A DNA stretch of 64,000 bases from Streptomyces sp. YS415 (GCF_023544665.1 NZ_JAMJFL010000027.1:1-64000), one strand, 5' to 3'. Shown: positions 44,388-54,519, counted from the stretch's first letter. Made by a program: numbers and translations. The notes: generated by a model from the letters alone, not told the origin.

Positions 44388-44884
44388 TCACCAGCCCTGG
44401 CGCTGGCACGCTTTCTGTGATGCGGCCATGTTGGTGTCGTTCGCTGACAAGGCGCATGCCCTGGCGCGCTCAGCGCTCTCGCATGCGGGTCCACCACCAG
44501 CCGAACACCGCCAGCTCAGGTTGTTGGGTTCCGGCAGGGTACGGCGCTCGAACTCCGCATCGAGACTCATGATCAGCCGCCCCACATCCCGCCTGGCCCC
44601 GCACGGAAGATGCAGCAGCACCTGCTCCAGGACATCACGGACATCCCCACCTCCATCCCTGGCGAACGCACCGCGGAGGCATTCAGATAACGCCCGGGCC
44701 GCCTGAACACCCACTCGAAACGGGCAAGCGCATCAGCGACCGCATTGGGCCACAACTCCTGATCCTCAACCCGGCGGATCGCCCCACGAGTCCGCGCAGA
44801 CACACCCCGCACCCTCACCACCCGGTACTGCCATCGCGGCCGCCACCGCTGCGCACCGACAGCCTTCGGACGCCTACGCGGCAT
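44388..44884 (-). pseudogene. Hypothetical protein gene with frameshift
   Basis: From ATG 44884: MPRRRPKAVGAQRWRPRWQY, AIRRVEDQELWPNAVADALA and RFEWVFRRPGRYLNASAV. The sense frame then shifts by one base near 44675 and continues DVRDVLEQVLLHLPCGARRD and LDAEFERRTLPEPNN, with the stop of this second frame at 44388. The combined product resembles a ~130-residue protein of unknown role in actinobacteria, possibly inactivated. Confidence 0.55.
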
Positions 44885-45053
44885 CGCCCTCTCGCATCAG
44901 CATGAAGCCATCCTGCACCACCGGACACCGAAGCGGGCCCCGTCCAGGTGCCCGCCCGCCGGCGACGGGCCAGAGCCCGCCGCCCACCCTCCGTCCACAG
45001 CCGAAAACCCCAACGGTGAGGAGGGGTATGCGCCCCGGTGGGATCATGAGTGG

Positions 45054-45773
45054 ATGCGCGCACTCGAAGACCTGGTCAACGTGGAGGTTCCAGCATGGCC
45101 GGCACTGCAGGGGGCGTTGGACCGTGCTGCATCGGAGCTCGATGTGCAGCCCGGCGGTGATGGGGCTTCGCTTCTTCAGCTGCAGGTCAGTGCCGGCTCG
45201 GCACTCGGTGCAATGGTCCTCCACTGCGGGGGGCTGGTGCTGGACGGAGGCTGGCTGCGGATCTTCGGGGGCAGGTCCTCAAGTCCACGGCCCGCCCTGC
45301 CGAGTCTTGCTGCCGTGAACGGTTTCCCAACCGCTGTCGACCCGACCTGGCGCCCGCAGGACGCACTCGTGGTCGGACACGACGTGCTCGGGGGCGTCTT
45401 CGCACTCAACACGCATGATCCGGCCGCGGCCGGGCGGCCCGGAGTGCCCGGACAGATGACGTACTTCGCCCCGGACTCCCTGGAATGGGAAGCCATGGAC
45501 ATGGGCTACGGAACCTGGCTGACCTGGACCCTCACCAACCGGCTGGCCCACTTCTACGAAGGGCTGCGCTGGCCCGGCTGGCAACAGGAGACCGTCAACC
45601 TCACGGCCGCTGAGGGGATTACGGTCTATCCCTTCCTCTGGTCCAAGGAAGCCCAGGACGATCTCGCAGCAACCACCCGCGCACCCGCCCCCATGGCTGA
45701 ACTCCACACCATGAACCAGGACTTCTGTCAGCAGATGGAACTGCCTGCACCAGGCTTCCTCGGAGCTGTCTGA
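45054..45773 (+). CDS. DUF2625-family protein
   Basis: A 239-residue protein from ATG 45054. RALEDLVNVEVPAWPALQGA starts the domain, and GLVLDGGWLRIFGGRSSSPR lies near residues 62-81. VVGHDVLGGVFALNTH is followed by MTYFAPDSLEWEAMDMGYGT and LAHFYEGLRWPGWQQE. These stretches are the recognisable parts of DUF2625 proteins (a SUKH-like group often found beside polymorphic toxins). Function is not established. In this neighbourhood, with RHS tips on both sides, an immunity-like role is a possibility only. Confidence 0.82.
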   Translation: MRALEDLVNVEVPAWPALQGALDRAASELDVQPGGDGASLLQLQVSAGSALGAMVLHCGGLVLDGGWLRIFGGRSSSPRPALPSLAAVNGFPTAVDPTWRPQDALVVGHDVLGGVFALNTHDPAAAGRPGVPGQMTYFAPDSLEWEAMDMGYGTWLTWTLTNRLAHFYEGLRWPGWQQETVNLTAAEGITVYPFLWSKEAQDDLAATTRAPAPMAELHTMNQDFCQQMELPAPGFLGAV

Positions 45774-45779
45774 CGGATC

Positions 45780-45990
45780 CGCTTCACACGCGCCGCCGTA
45801 TGGATCGTCATCGCAGCCGGCCCCGTCGCCCTCGGCGTTACTGTCACCTCTCCCCCACCGCGGCCGAGGCCACGCCCGCGCCCAAGCCGTCCACGGTGCG
45901 GGCACCACCACAATCGCCGCCGATGCAGCCGGTTATGCGCAATTGTTCGTCAACGCGTGGTTGCGCAGCATGCTCAGTGTCCGGAACTGC
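45780..45990 (+). pseudogene. Possible conjugal-transfer (TcpC-like) N-terminal relic
   Basis: RFTRAAVWIVIAAGPVALGV TVTS gives one membrane segment, then a Pro/Ala-rich linker in another frame, then AAGYAQLFVNAWLRSMLS. That order (anchor, linker, GYAxLFVxAWL) resembles actinobacterial conjugal-transfer TcpC-type proteins. The frame is lost after 45990. The match is short and tentative. Confidence 0.3.
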
Positions 45991-46052
45991 AGGCGGTCTC
46001 GTGAAGTGCATGTGGCCTCACGGAGCTGGGACGGTTACAGCGGGTGTACCGC

Positions 46053-46232
46053 CTACCTCTTGCCCAGATCGAACCTATTCGTCAGCAGGGAGATTCCTCC
46101 CAGGCCCAGCGCTGCGGCGGCCACGTACATCCAGACGCTTCCACCGGCTGCGATCAGCAGCAAGACACCCATGACGATGCGGGCCAGTGCGAGCATCACG
46201 ATGGGTAAGGACCTATCGTTCCTGTCTGACAT
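46053..46232 (-). CDS. 59-residue membrane protein overlapping an RHS tip
   Basis: From ATG 46232, with CGGGAG six bases upstream: MSDRNDRSLPIVMLALARIV, then MGVLLLIAAGGSVWMYVAAA and LGLGGISLLTNRFDLGKR. Two closely spaced membrane segments and charged ends are visible. The start lies 20 bases inside the 3' end of the RHS-tip frame, so the two would be coexpressed. It may be an immunity-type or accessory protein for the tip; this is inferred from position only. Confidence 0.6.
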   Translation of the reverse strand: MSDRNDRSLPIVMLALARIVMGVLLLIAAGGSVWMYVAAAALGLGGISLLTNRFDLGKR

Positions 46233-46575
46233 TGCAACTCCCGAGAGACCGGCTGCGGGCGCAACGCTGCATGGCACCCGCAGGAACATGCTGCTCCATA
46301 GTTGCGGAGGTCACGACACCGGCGGCGGCTCCTACAGCACTGCAGGCGCCACCGGCGGGAGTCGGCTCAGCAACTGCTACGCAGATACCGGCCCCTGCCT
46401 CAACTCCTGTCGTTCCCTTGTTGATCTTCTTCTTCACTTCCTTCGGTGCGCATACTGCTCCACCGACTGCCTTCCCCAAGGTGTTGTCGCAAAAGCCCAG
46501 TCCAGACGGATCAGCGTTGTAGAACAGGGTGCCGCCCGCGTAGAGGTAGGGGTTGCTCTCCTGCCCCGAAGGGGC
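46213..46575 (-). pseudogene. RHS C-terminal tip without its body
   Basis: An open minus-strand frame begins PSGQESNPYLYAGGTLFYNA DPSGL, the very end of an RHS core. About 90 variable residues follow (GFCDNTLGKAVGGAVCAPKE, GVEAGAGICVAVAEPTPAGG, GSCNVRQER), ending at 46213. The variable part has several cysteines and a Gly/Ala-rich hydrophobic stretch. The main RHS body and a start codon are absent, so this is a displaced tip module or relic. Confidence 0.7.
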
Positions 46576-46699
46576 CGCTGCGCAGAGCTGGCCATGCTCG
46601 ACCTACTGGCAAAGGCCACCCACGACTTCGACCGACCAGGCCACCAGGGAACAGCACACCGCTCCCAGCTGACGCATCCACCGCCGGTCCCGACACCCA

Positions 46700-47787
46700 C
46701 GCCCTGATGACTGCCCCTGGGCAGCTTCGCTTGGCAGAACTCGCCAGCGCCGCTCACTGAAAGGGCCCGCAACCACCCAACCACCCCTATCGAGCGAAGT
46801 GTTGATGATCGACCAGGCTCAAAACGCCGGTAGTGCAGCGGCCACCACCGCCGGGATGGGCGCGCCGGGGCAAGTGGCCGGAGCCAGCACGGCAGGCGAG
46901 CCAGCCAAGGCGGAGGCGCGCGGGCCGACTCGCCACGTGCTGCGGAACGCAGCCGGCAGGCAGCTCCTGCCATGCCTGTGCGATGTCGAAGAAGGTGTGG
47001 CGCGGGCGTTGCCGTCCTGGAGGCAGGACGACGCCAAGCGGCCCGAGGTGGGCAGGGCACAGTGCCGGCGGCGCGGTCGCCGGGCCGGTGGCGTGCAGCT
47101 GCCGTCCGTGCGCGGCCCGGCGTACGGGGACGGCCGTGCGGGTGGTGCACTACACGCCCCCATGGGGAGCGCGTGCGCATCCGGCACGGCAGGTGGCAGC
47201 TGGGTGCGGACGCCGACCAGCCCCTTTTAAGCACCTCGATCGGCGTGATCTGCCAAAGGTGGCCGCGGCGCTGGAGGCTGGGGCGGAGCTGGGAAGGGTG
47301 TTCGGCCTGGCGTACGCGGTAGTGGCCGATAGTGGGAGCAGCCATTGCGCGGGGAGCGGGAGACGGTGTGGCTGCGGCGGCTGCGGGTGGCAACGCAATG
47401 GGGTGATCTTCGGCGGTGGCGGATCGTCGGGCGGGACGTGGTCACCTTCCCCGAGGTGCTGGCCGTCGCCGACGCGCTGGTGGATTCGACCACGGCCGAG
47501 CTGGCGTGGCTGGACACGGCCCCGGCCCCGGCCGCGGGCGCTGCCCGCCGACGGGGCCGTTCGGCCGCCGACTCGGCGAGCGGGTCCCGCCCACTCTGGG
47601 GCCAGAGCGTGCAGAACAGCCCGCGCGATGGGACGTGGTCCGACCTCCCATAGCGGTGCTCCCTCGCCCCCGACAGCAACGCTGACGCCTACGACGGCGG
47701 ACGGCAGCGACCGGACAGTGCCCCGGCCTTCGGCGGAAGTGCGCGCTCCGACCGCGCTGCAGCCCCATTGCCCGGTGTGGCGACACC
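46700..47787. other. Decayed stretch with coding-like fragments, none identified
   Basis: The minus strand at ~47060-46800 reads LPPGRQRPRHTFFDIAQAWQ, then ELPAGCVPQHVASRPARLRL. The plus strand at ~47235-47560 reads HLDRRDLPKVAAALEAGAEL and, after a frame change, VGRDVVTFPEVLAVADALVD. Both have coding-like composition but no complete frame and no family I can name. They may be parts of former plasmid or phage genes. Confidence 0.3.
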
Positions 47788-48468
47788 TCAGCCGTTGACG
47801 AAGTCGCGCACCTGCCCGTAGACAGTCTGATCCGAGCCGATGGCGGTGTGACCGAGACAGGCGGTCTGGGTGTTCATCGCGCCGTTCAGGGAGACGCTGC
47901 TGTCCGGGTTGATGATGGTGTCGCAGGGCGACCACCAGGTGCTGTAGCGCGGGGTGCCTGGGGTCTCGTCGCCGGAGTTCAGCGAGGTGAGGAACGGGGA
48001 CCCGATGCGCATCTCGAAGCAGGAGGCGTAGCCGCAGCCGTTGGCCCAGTCGGTGCCGTGGTTGGGGCCGGCCAGCGAGACCCAAGCGTCGATCTTTCCG
48101 CTGCCCGTCAGGTTCTTGGCATAGTAACGGCTGGACAGCCCGCCCATGGAGTGGGTGACGATGTCGACTTTGGATGCGCCGGTGGCCGCGAGCAGGCGGT
48201 CCACCTCGGCGCCCAACTGCTGGGCGGTGGTGGCATTTGACTGTCGCCAGTCGTAGCTCCACTGGTCCAGGTGGGACGACGGCCAGCCGTCGGCTCGGAA
48301 GTCGTCGGCCATGGCGTTCCAGTAGGAGCCGGACGAGCTGTACCCGTGGACGAACAGGACAGGGTGGCTGGACGGGCCGAAAGTCGATGTATCGGCGGCG
48401 TGGACCGGAGCCGCGAATGTGAACGCAAGCAGAGCGCTCACGAGGGCGGAAAGCACGTACTTCTTCAA
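47788..48468 (-). CDS. Secreted triacylglycerol lipase/esterase (alpha/beta hydrolase)
   Basis: A 226-residue exported hydrolase. The start is TTG 48468 with GAGG nine bases upstream; the signal peptide KKYVLSALVSALLAFTFAAP ends AHA. The mature part begins with the oxyanion region PVLFVHGYSSSGSYWNAM. The nucleophile elbow is VTHSMGG with S107, and the C-terminal CDTIINPDSSV and CLGHTAIGSD give the likely Asp and His. The size and THSMGG motif fit the class of small secreted Streptomyces lipases. It is a single gene with no dedicated chaperone. Confidence 0.87.
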   Translation of the reverse strand: MKKYVLSALVSALLAFTFAAPVHAADTSTFGPSSHPVLFVHGYSSSGSYWNAMADDFRADGWPSSHLDQWSYDWRQSNATTAQQLGAEVDRLLAATGASKVDIVTHSMGGLSSRYYAKNLTGSGKIDAWVSLAGPNHGTDWANGCGYASCFEMRIGSPFLTSLNSGDETPGTPRYSTWWSPCDTIINPDSSVSLNGAMNTQTACLGHTAIGSDQTVYGQVRDFVNG

Positions 48469-48754
48469 CGCGCACCTCGGGTGATTGGCTGTGCGGGGGG
48501 AGGCCGGGAGGAGGTTACTCCTTAGTAGGCCAGCAGAGTCAATAGCCGTGCGGGAATCAATCCAGGCCGATGACCTGCAGTTTCGCTCCAGGTCGTAGCG
48601 TTTGGGTGCATGGCCGTCGCCAACCGGCCCACGCGTCTCCGACCGCGCATGACACAGCCAGCGGGTGCTGCAAGTCAGGCTCCAACTCGCCCCATCTGGC
48701 GCCCAGAGCGGTGCTCAGAGGTCGCCTTCTCCCGTTGCTGCATCAAGCATTGGG

Positions 48755-49058
48755 TTTCATCCTGGGGTGCCGGATCACGCCAGGAGATGGCGGCCTCGCC
48801 GGTGAGGCGGCGGGCCATCAGATTGGTCATCGCGAGTGGATCTTGGCTTCGGAGCGGGTTGAAAGGGTTTCGTAGTCGCACGTGAGGCGGCGGCGAAACA
48901 ACAGCCGGCCGTAGGTGCGACGACCTGGTCGACGAGCTGGGTACCGGCGATGGAGTCCTGCACGCTCGCGGCGGTGAGCAGCACCGCGAGCAGCAGTCCG
49001 AGGGTGTCGGTGACGATGCTGCGCTCGCGGCAGTCGGCTTCGCCGCCCGGCACGACCT
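48755..49058 (-). pseudogene. IS5-family transposase relic with internal deletion
   Basis: IVTDTLGLLLAVLLTAASVQ DSIAGTQLV is the central part of IS5 transposases. A later frame gives TNLMARRLTGEAAISWRDP, the usual last residues. The segment between them (DDE centre) is missing. The rest of 48469-49213 shows no gene. Confidence 0.8.
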
Positions 49059-49213
49059 GATTCTCCTGGAAGACCTAAAGTCGAAATTCGGCCACCGATT
49101 ATCGAACTCCACTGCCGTAAAAGACACTTCCATAACTAGCCGCGTGCATGACATCTTGCGTCCATCACCTGTTTCGTACGCCCGGCCTGACCACCGGGTC
49201 TTCGGAGGAGGCA

Positions 49214-51024
49214 TTGATACCCCACAGATCCGGCCGCTCTCGACGTACCCTCGTGCTGGCCGCCGGGCTCGGCGCGACGCTTGCCTTCGGGGCCCCCGTC
49301 GCGCTCGCCGACACCGCCCCCGTCTCCCCCTCCGGCACCGACGCCCCTGCTCCCGCGGCGGCGCCCCGGGCCGCGGCCCCCGCTTCCTCAAGTGCGGCAT
49401 GGGTTGCCGGCACCCGCGCGTACCTCGTGATCACCGCCCCGGGTGACACCACGGCGGTCCGCAACGCGGTAACCGCCAACGGCGGAACGGTCTTCCAGTA
49501 CTACGACGCGATCGGTGTCATCACCGCCCACTCCGCGTCCGCCTCCTTCGCCGCGACGATGCGCGGTGTGAGCGGGGTTCAGCAGGTCGGCGCCACCCGC
49601 ACCTCCGACGTGCCGGCGGATGCCTACAACCCGGCGCTGCCCGCCAACCCGGCGCAGTCCACGACCCCTTCGGGCGAGCCGGTCCGCGCCGACATGACCC
49701 AGATCAAGGCCGACCAGGCCTGGGCCGTCACCACCGGCTCCGCCTCCGTCAAGGTCGGCATCCTCGACACCGGTGTGGACGACCAGCACCAGGACCTGGC
49801 GCCGAACTTCAACGCCGCCGACTCCGCGTCCTGCGCGTACGGCAAGCCGGACACCCGTACCGGCGCCTGGCGCGACATCGGCACCCACGGCACACACGTG
49901 GCCGGTACGGTCGCGGCTGCCAAGAACGGCAAGGGCGTCATCGGCGTGGCCCCGGGCGTGAAGATCTCCTCGGTGCGCATCGCCGAGCCCGGCACCTCGC
50001 TCTTCTTCGCCGAGAACACCGTCTGCGGCTTCATGTGGGCCGGCGACCACGGCTTCAAGGTCACCAACAACAGCTATTACACCGACCCGTGGCAGTTCAA
50101 CTGCCCGGACAACGCCGACCAGGCCGCGATCATCGAGGGCGTCAAGCGCGCCCAGGAGTACGCGGAGGCCAAGGGCTCGCTCCAGGTCGCGGCGGCCGGC
50201 AACTCCAACATCGACCTGGCCAACAAGACGACCGACACCGAGAGCCCGAACGACTCGACGCCGGTCACTCGCACCATCACTAATGCCTGCCTGGACATCC
50301 CGACCGAGCTGCCGGGCGTCGTCACCGTCTCGGCCATGGGCACCACCGCGAAGGCCTCCTACTCCAACTACGGCCTGAACGTCGTCGACATCACAGCCCC
50401 GGGCGGAGACACCACCGGCATCTACAGCACCCTGCCGGGCGGCAAGTACGGATCCAAGAGCGGCACTTCGATGGCCTCGCCGCATGTCGCCGGCGTGGCG
50501 GCGCTGCTGGCCAGCACCAACCCGGCATCACCCCCGCGCAGCTGCGCGACAAGCTGGCCACCCAGGCCAACGACATCGCCTGCCCGTCGGACAGCCGCTG
50601 CAAGGGCACCACGGCCAAGAACGGCTTCTTCGGCGAGGGGCAGGTCGACGCGCTCAAGGCCGTCGGCAGCACCCCGCCGCCCGGCAAGTACTTCGAGAAC
50701 ACAGCCGACTTCGCCATCGGTGACAACACGACCGTGGAGAGCCCGATCACCGTCAGCGGCGTGACCGGCAACGCCCCGGCGACCCTCAAGGTAGGTGTGA
50801 ACATCGTGCACACCTACATCGGGGACCTGAAGATCGACCTGATCGCTCCGGACGGCACCGTCTACACGGTCCACAACCGCTCGGGCGGCAGCACCGACAA
50901 CATCAGCCAGGTCTACACCGTCAACGCCTCCGCCGAGGTCGCGAACGGCACCTGGAAGCTCCGGGTCAACGACAACGCCGGCGGCGACACGGGCAGGATC
51001 GACTCCTGGAACATCACATTCTAA
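49214..51024 (+). CDS. Secreted S8 subtilisin-like protease with P-domain, frameshifted
   Basis: About 603 residues if the frame is repaired. TTG 49214 lies just after GGAGGAGG; a signal peptide (LVLAAGLGATLAFGAPVALA) and a propeptide follow. The catalytic triad is D185 (GILDTGVDD), H225 (GTHGTHVAGT) and S419 (SGTSMASPHVAGVAALLAST). At ~50523 one G of an expected GGG is missing. The frame derails, but an adjacent frame continues perfectly (TPAQLRDKLATQANDIACPS) into a C-terminal proprotein-convertase P-domain (VVEVPI-like start, HTYIGDLKIDLIAPDGT, RIDSWNITF) that stops at 51024. It is either a recent mutation or a sequencing error. The known role is extracellular proteolysis. Confidence 0.82.
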
Positions 51025-51154
51025 AAGTCGTCCTCCCCCGACAGAACCCTGCTGGAACCGTCGCCAGGCTCAAGCCGTAGGCACGCCGACATCGAATGCG
51101 GCAGGGTACTGCCCGGCGCGCAGTCCACGGCCCGACGAGCCGACAACCCACTGT

Positions 51155-51194
51155 GCTCGGTGGCGGGTCGCGAGAAAGCGGCCCGCCACCGAGC
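51155..51194 (+). terminator. Terminator after subtilase gene
   Basis: GCTCGGTGGCGGG (51155-51167) pairs perfectly with CCCGCCACCGAGC (51182-51194), followed by TTGATTT. Confidence 0.8.
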
Positions 51195-51361
51195 TTGATT
51201 TCTAACGGGCAGAGGCTGTGTCCGGTGCTGTGCCAGCTCACGCGCCGGGGCACGCCGGGAGCGCACAGCGAGAGGTCCTTCTCCGCGACAGCCGGAGCGG
51301 AGGACTGCTCATCAAGGAGCCGGCTGGGCGGCCAGGGAGGCGTGCTGCAAGCCCAACTGCG

Positions 51362-51407
51362 AGCGGGGCGGCATCCGGTGGTGGGTGCCGCCCCGCTGGC
51401 CTCCTTT
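51362..51407. terminator. Terminator between convergent protease genes
   Basis: AGCGGGGCGGCA (51362-51373) and TGCCGCCCCGCT (51386-51397) form a perfect 12-base stem, and CTTTTT follows at 51402-51407 on the plus strand. It borders the 3' end of the minus-strand M48 gene. Confidence 0.78.
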
Positions 51408-52682
51408 TTAGTCGTGGAACCCGTGGCGCAGGATCTGCCGTGCCACCCTGCCACGTGCGTCGGCAAGTTCGGTCGCGATCTTCAGTTCCCGCCCGGGGTT
51501 CGTCACGACAGATGCCAAGGCAGTTTCTCCCACGAGCAGGCAGGCCCGGCGCAGGTGTGTGGGCGGATGCGTGGCGTCAACGCTGTGGCCCCGCAGGGCA
51601 CCGGCCCGCCGCTGACGCTCGTACTCGTGCTCCGGGATCGACGCCATGTACGCGGCAAGCCGCTGCCACAGTCCGGCCAGCCGGGCCTCCACGGCAGCGG
51701 CGCGCCCCCTCAGGCTGGCCTGGTTGGCCTCCCGGCGCAGCATCATGGCCGCGGAGTCGATGACCAGGAGCCGGTCCATCAGCTGGACGGTGGCCTGGGT
51801 GGACCCGGCACGAGCGGCCACGCGGTCGGCGAGGTATTCCGCGCGTTGAGTGGCGTGCAGTGTCAGCTGGTCGAGCAGGCGCAGCACACCGTGGACGAGC
51901 AGGTAGGGCACGAAGCTGACGACGTTGACGGCCATCTGCAGCATGGTCGGGTCGGCGGTCGGAGCGAAGAAGTAGCGCCACGTCGCGAGCGAACGCAAAG
52001 CGGTCCCGACGACCATGCCGTGGCGGGTGTCCCCATGGCCGTAGTGTCCGAACTCATGGCCCAGCAACGCGGTCCGCTGCTGCGGCGTGAGGATCTCCCA
52101 CAGCGGCATCCCGAGGGTCAATACGCGGTGGCCGCGCACGCCGACCGTCCCCACGCTCGCGTTGAGCTCGGCATTCACCACGACCGCGTCCACACCGCGC
52201 GTGCCTGCGACCATGGCCACCTCATCGAGCAGCGCGAACAGCTCCGGCGCCTGGCCGCGGCGCAGTACCGGCGCGTCGTCCGGCAACCGCTTGACCCGGG
52301 GCCTGAGCGCCCAGGCCATAAGCAACAGGAACACACCCGGCACCAGCCCACCCCATCCCGAGGCGAGGAACCACGCTCCGGCAACCACCAGCACCATCGT
52401 CGTCGCATGGACGGCAAGGGCGATGGCGTAGGCAAGGAGCGCGGGCACATCCCGGCGCGCCTGCAAGGCTTGGCCGGCGGTGACCTCGGCCAGCAGCTTG
52501 TCGCCGTAGCGCCGGGCGAGGGCACGCTGCGCTCGCTCCAGCCGCCCCTCCGGTTCCTGGGGCCGCTGCGGATCGACGTTCCAATCGCACGAGGCGCACC
52601 AGAGGGTGAACCGTCCATCCGCCCGGATATCGGCTCCGCACTGCGGGCATGGCTGCGTCGTCTCTTCCGTGACGACACTCAT
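51408..52682 (-). CDS. M48-family (HtpX-like) membrane metalloprotease with N-terminal zinc ribbon
   Basis: A 424-residue protein; ATG 52682 follows GGGAGGGG. A zinc ribbon, CPQCG and CASCDW (~13-32), opens it. Two membrane segments follow (ALLAYAIALAVHATTMVLVV and LVPGVFLLLMAWAL, ~80-130). The protease domain has LLGHEFGHYGHGD with zinc ligands H209 and H213 and catalytic E210. A later RAEYLADRVAA supplies the third ligand. Relatives remove misfolded membrane proteins. The zinc ribbon fusion is seen in actinobacterial members. It converges with the subtilase gene. Confidence 0.88.
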   Translation of the reverse strand: MSVVTEETTQPCPQCGADIRADGRFTLWCASCDWNVDPQRPQEPEGRLERAQRALARRYGDKLLAEVTAGQALQARRDVPALLAYAIALAVHATTMVLVVAGAWFLASGWGGLVPGVFLLLMAWALRPRVKRLPDDAPVLRRGQAPELFALLDEVAMVAGTRGVDAVVVNAELNASVGTVGVRGHRVLTLGMPLWEILTPQQRTALLGHEFGHYGHGDTRHGMVVGTALRSLATWRYFFAPTADPTMLQMAVNVVSFVPYLLVHGVLRLLDQLTLHATQRAEYLADRVAARAGSTQATVQLMDRLLVIDSAAMMLRREANQASLRGRAAAVEARLAGLWQRLAAYMASIPEHEYERQRRAGALRGHSVDATHPPTHLRRACLLVGETALASVVTNPGRELKIATELADARGRVARQILRHGFHD

Positions 52683-52994
52683 CGGCGCTTTCCCCTCCCT
52701 CACGGTCCCTCCCCAGAGACCGCCCGTACATGACACTGCGAAGCTGATCATGCGGCGGCGCCCGCGTAAAGGCAGGAACGCCCAGCGCTCTGTCCCAGAT
52801 GCGGCTCGGCAGCCCGACTTCGAGGACCCTCAGCACTGGCACTACCCGAAGGCTGATGGGAGGGGATGCCCTCAGGGCAGCCAGCATCTCGACGCAGGAA
52901 CCTCATGGCAGCGGCCTGGTCACCCCATGACAGCCATGAGCACTACCGCCGTGCACCATGAGCAGATAGAGCCTGCACATTGATGAGGCGGTGG

Positions 52995-53966
52995 TCATCG
53001 ACGATAGGCGCCGAGGTCGAGCTTCGATACGACGGGCTTGGGGTTGAGGTCCGCGTCCCAAAGTCCGCCGAATCCGCCAGGCGGTGAACTGTGGGTGGCG
53101 AAGTAGGCGTCGAAGGCGAAGCTGTAGACGAACTGCTCGCCGGATTCGATCAGCTTCTCGAAGAAGACCGCCTGGGCGGCCGGGGTTGCGCCGGGCGCAG
53201 ATTCGGGAGGGATAGCGGCGCTGGGGAAGGCCGCTTCCTGAATCAGGATCACGCGGTCGCTTGGCATGCCCGGGGTGTCGCGGATCACCTGGATGGCTGC
53301 GGTGACCCATTTCGCGGCGGTCTCAGGGTCGTTGCGCAGTTGCACCCACCAGGGTTGGAGGTTGGCGAAGGTGAAGTCGCCGAACTCTGTGGCGATCTCC
53401 GGGTGCGCCGACCAGTCGTCACGGTGCAGGCCGGTTGTGACAGGCTTGCCGTATCGGCGTTGGAGCAGTTCCATCTCCTGGCCGAGCCGGTCCACTGCCG
53501 CCTGGGCCGCTTGGCCGCGGACTACGGCCTTGTGCACGGTCTCGTTCCCGACGACGACCGCATCGATCGCTTCGATCTCGGCATCCAGGTTGCGCTTCTC
53601 GATCTCGAGCGTCGCGTCGTCGGTCCACCACAGCTTGGCGATCACGTGCTCGAAGCCGACTTCTTTGGCGATGCGTGGGATGGCCTCGCAGCCGTAGGTC
53701 ATCGTGTTCGTCACCAGCCCACGGAAGCCGTGATCGTAAAGGTGCTGCAGTTCCCGCTGCAACTGGGCGGTGGTGGCCGGGTGCTTGCCCAGCATCATGT
53801 CGAAGGGCTTGGCCGGAGCGTAATTAATCCAGGCCCGGCTGGTCTGCAGTGACGTCAGGACATCGGTGCTCTTGCGACCATTGCCTTTTCTGCTGTGTCC
53901 GCCATCAGAGGAGAAAGCCGACATGCACGCGGCAGCTGCGAAGGCGAGAAAACTTGGTCGACGCAT
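52995..53966 (-). CDS. GH17-like glucan hydrolase, exported
   Basis: A 323-residue protein from ATG 53966 behind GAAGGAG. The N-terminus RRPSFLAFAAAACMSAF resembles a lipoprotein or Sec signal with Cys near residue 14. The catalytic barrel contains RAWINYAPAKPFDMMLGKHP, AIDAVVVGNETVHKAVV with the likely acid/base E142, and SDRVILIQEAAFPSA with the likely nucleophile E244. The VGNE motif and spacing fit glycoside hydrolase family 17 (beta-1,3-glucanase or glucosyltransferase types). It is a solitary gene. Bases 52683-52994 before it contain nothing visible. Confidence 0.72.
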   Translation of the reverse strand: MRRPSFLAFAAAACMSAFSSDGGHSRKGNGRKSTDVLTSLQTSRAWINYAPAKPFDMMLGKHPATTAQLQRELQHLYDHGFRGLVTNTMTYGCEAIPRIAKEVGFEHVIAKLWWTDDATLEIEKRNLDAEIEAIDAVVVGNETVHKAVVRGQAAQAAVDRLGQEMELLQRRYGKPVTTGLHRDDWSAHPEIATEFGDFTFANLQPWWVQLRNDPETAAKWVTAAIQVIRDTPGMPSDRVILIQEAAFPSAAIPPESAPGATPAAQAVFFEKLIESGEQFVYSFAFDAYFATHSSPPGGFGGLWDADLNPKPVVSKLDLGAYRR

Positions 53967-54519
53967 AGGGCTCCTTCGAATGTTCAGCTGCCGCGGTGAA
54001 CGCCGAGCGTGAAGAAAAAGCGGTGAAAAATTCACTATGCAGAATACCGGTACCTTCCATCATCGGCTTATTGGTGCACCATGAGCGCTTCGACCTGGGG
54101 CGCTGACGAACGGCAGGTGATGCTCTCGAACGGGCGAAGGCTTTCAGGCTGGCTGGCGGTGTTGCGCGCGTCATGTCGGGGCCGACGGTGACGACGCCCG
54201 CAGCCGTTGCCACCGCCGATTCCGCGTTCCACATGACGCTGTCGTACCCACGTGACCCGTTCTGGGGTCGGCGCCCCCGCCGCGCCCCGCCTGAGGTTCC
54301 GTCACCCCTATGGACACGATTCCCGGGTAACCGGTGGGCGTGCAGGCACAGGCATCGGTCGCTCGAGGTCAACCTGGTGGGGCCGTGGGTGGCGAGCCGA
54401 TCCAGGAGCGAGCCGTGGGTAAGCGAGCACAGCGCGCGGCCAACCTGCCTCCTGTGCTGCTGCAGGGTGGGCGAGCACCGCACGGTAACGCTGCGGAGCT
54501 GAAGACGAGGGAGATCGCG
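53967..54519. other. Gene-free stretch
   Basis: Holds the upstream regions of the divergent GH17 and hypothetical genes. An A/T-richer patch at 54010-54070 lies in front of the GH17 gene. No relic was identified. Confidence 0.4.

Noticed and set aside
54173-54502. 109-residue plus-strand frame before the hypothetical gene at 54520
   Set aside because: Composition is random-like, no ribosome site, and no relation to the conserved-looking downstream frame.
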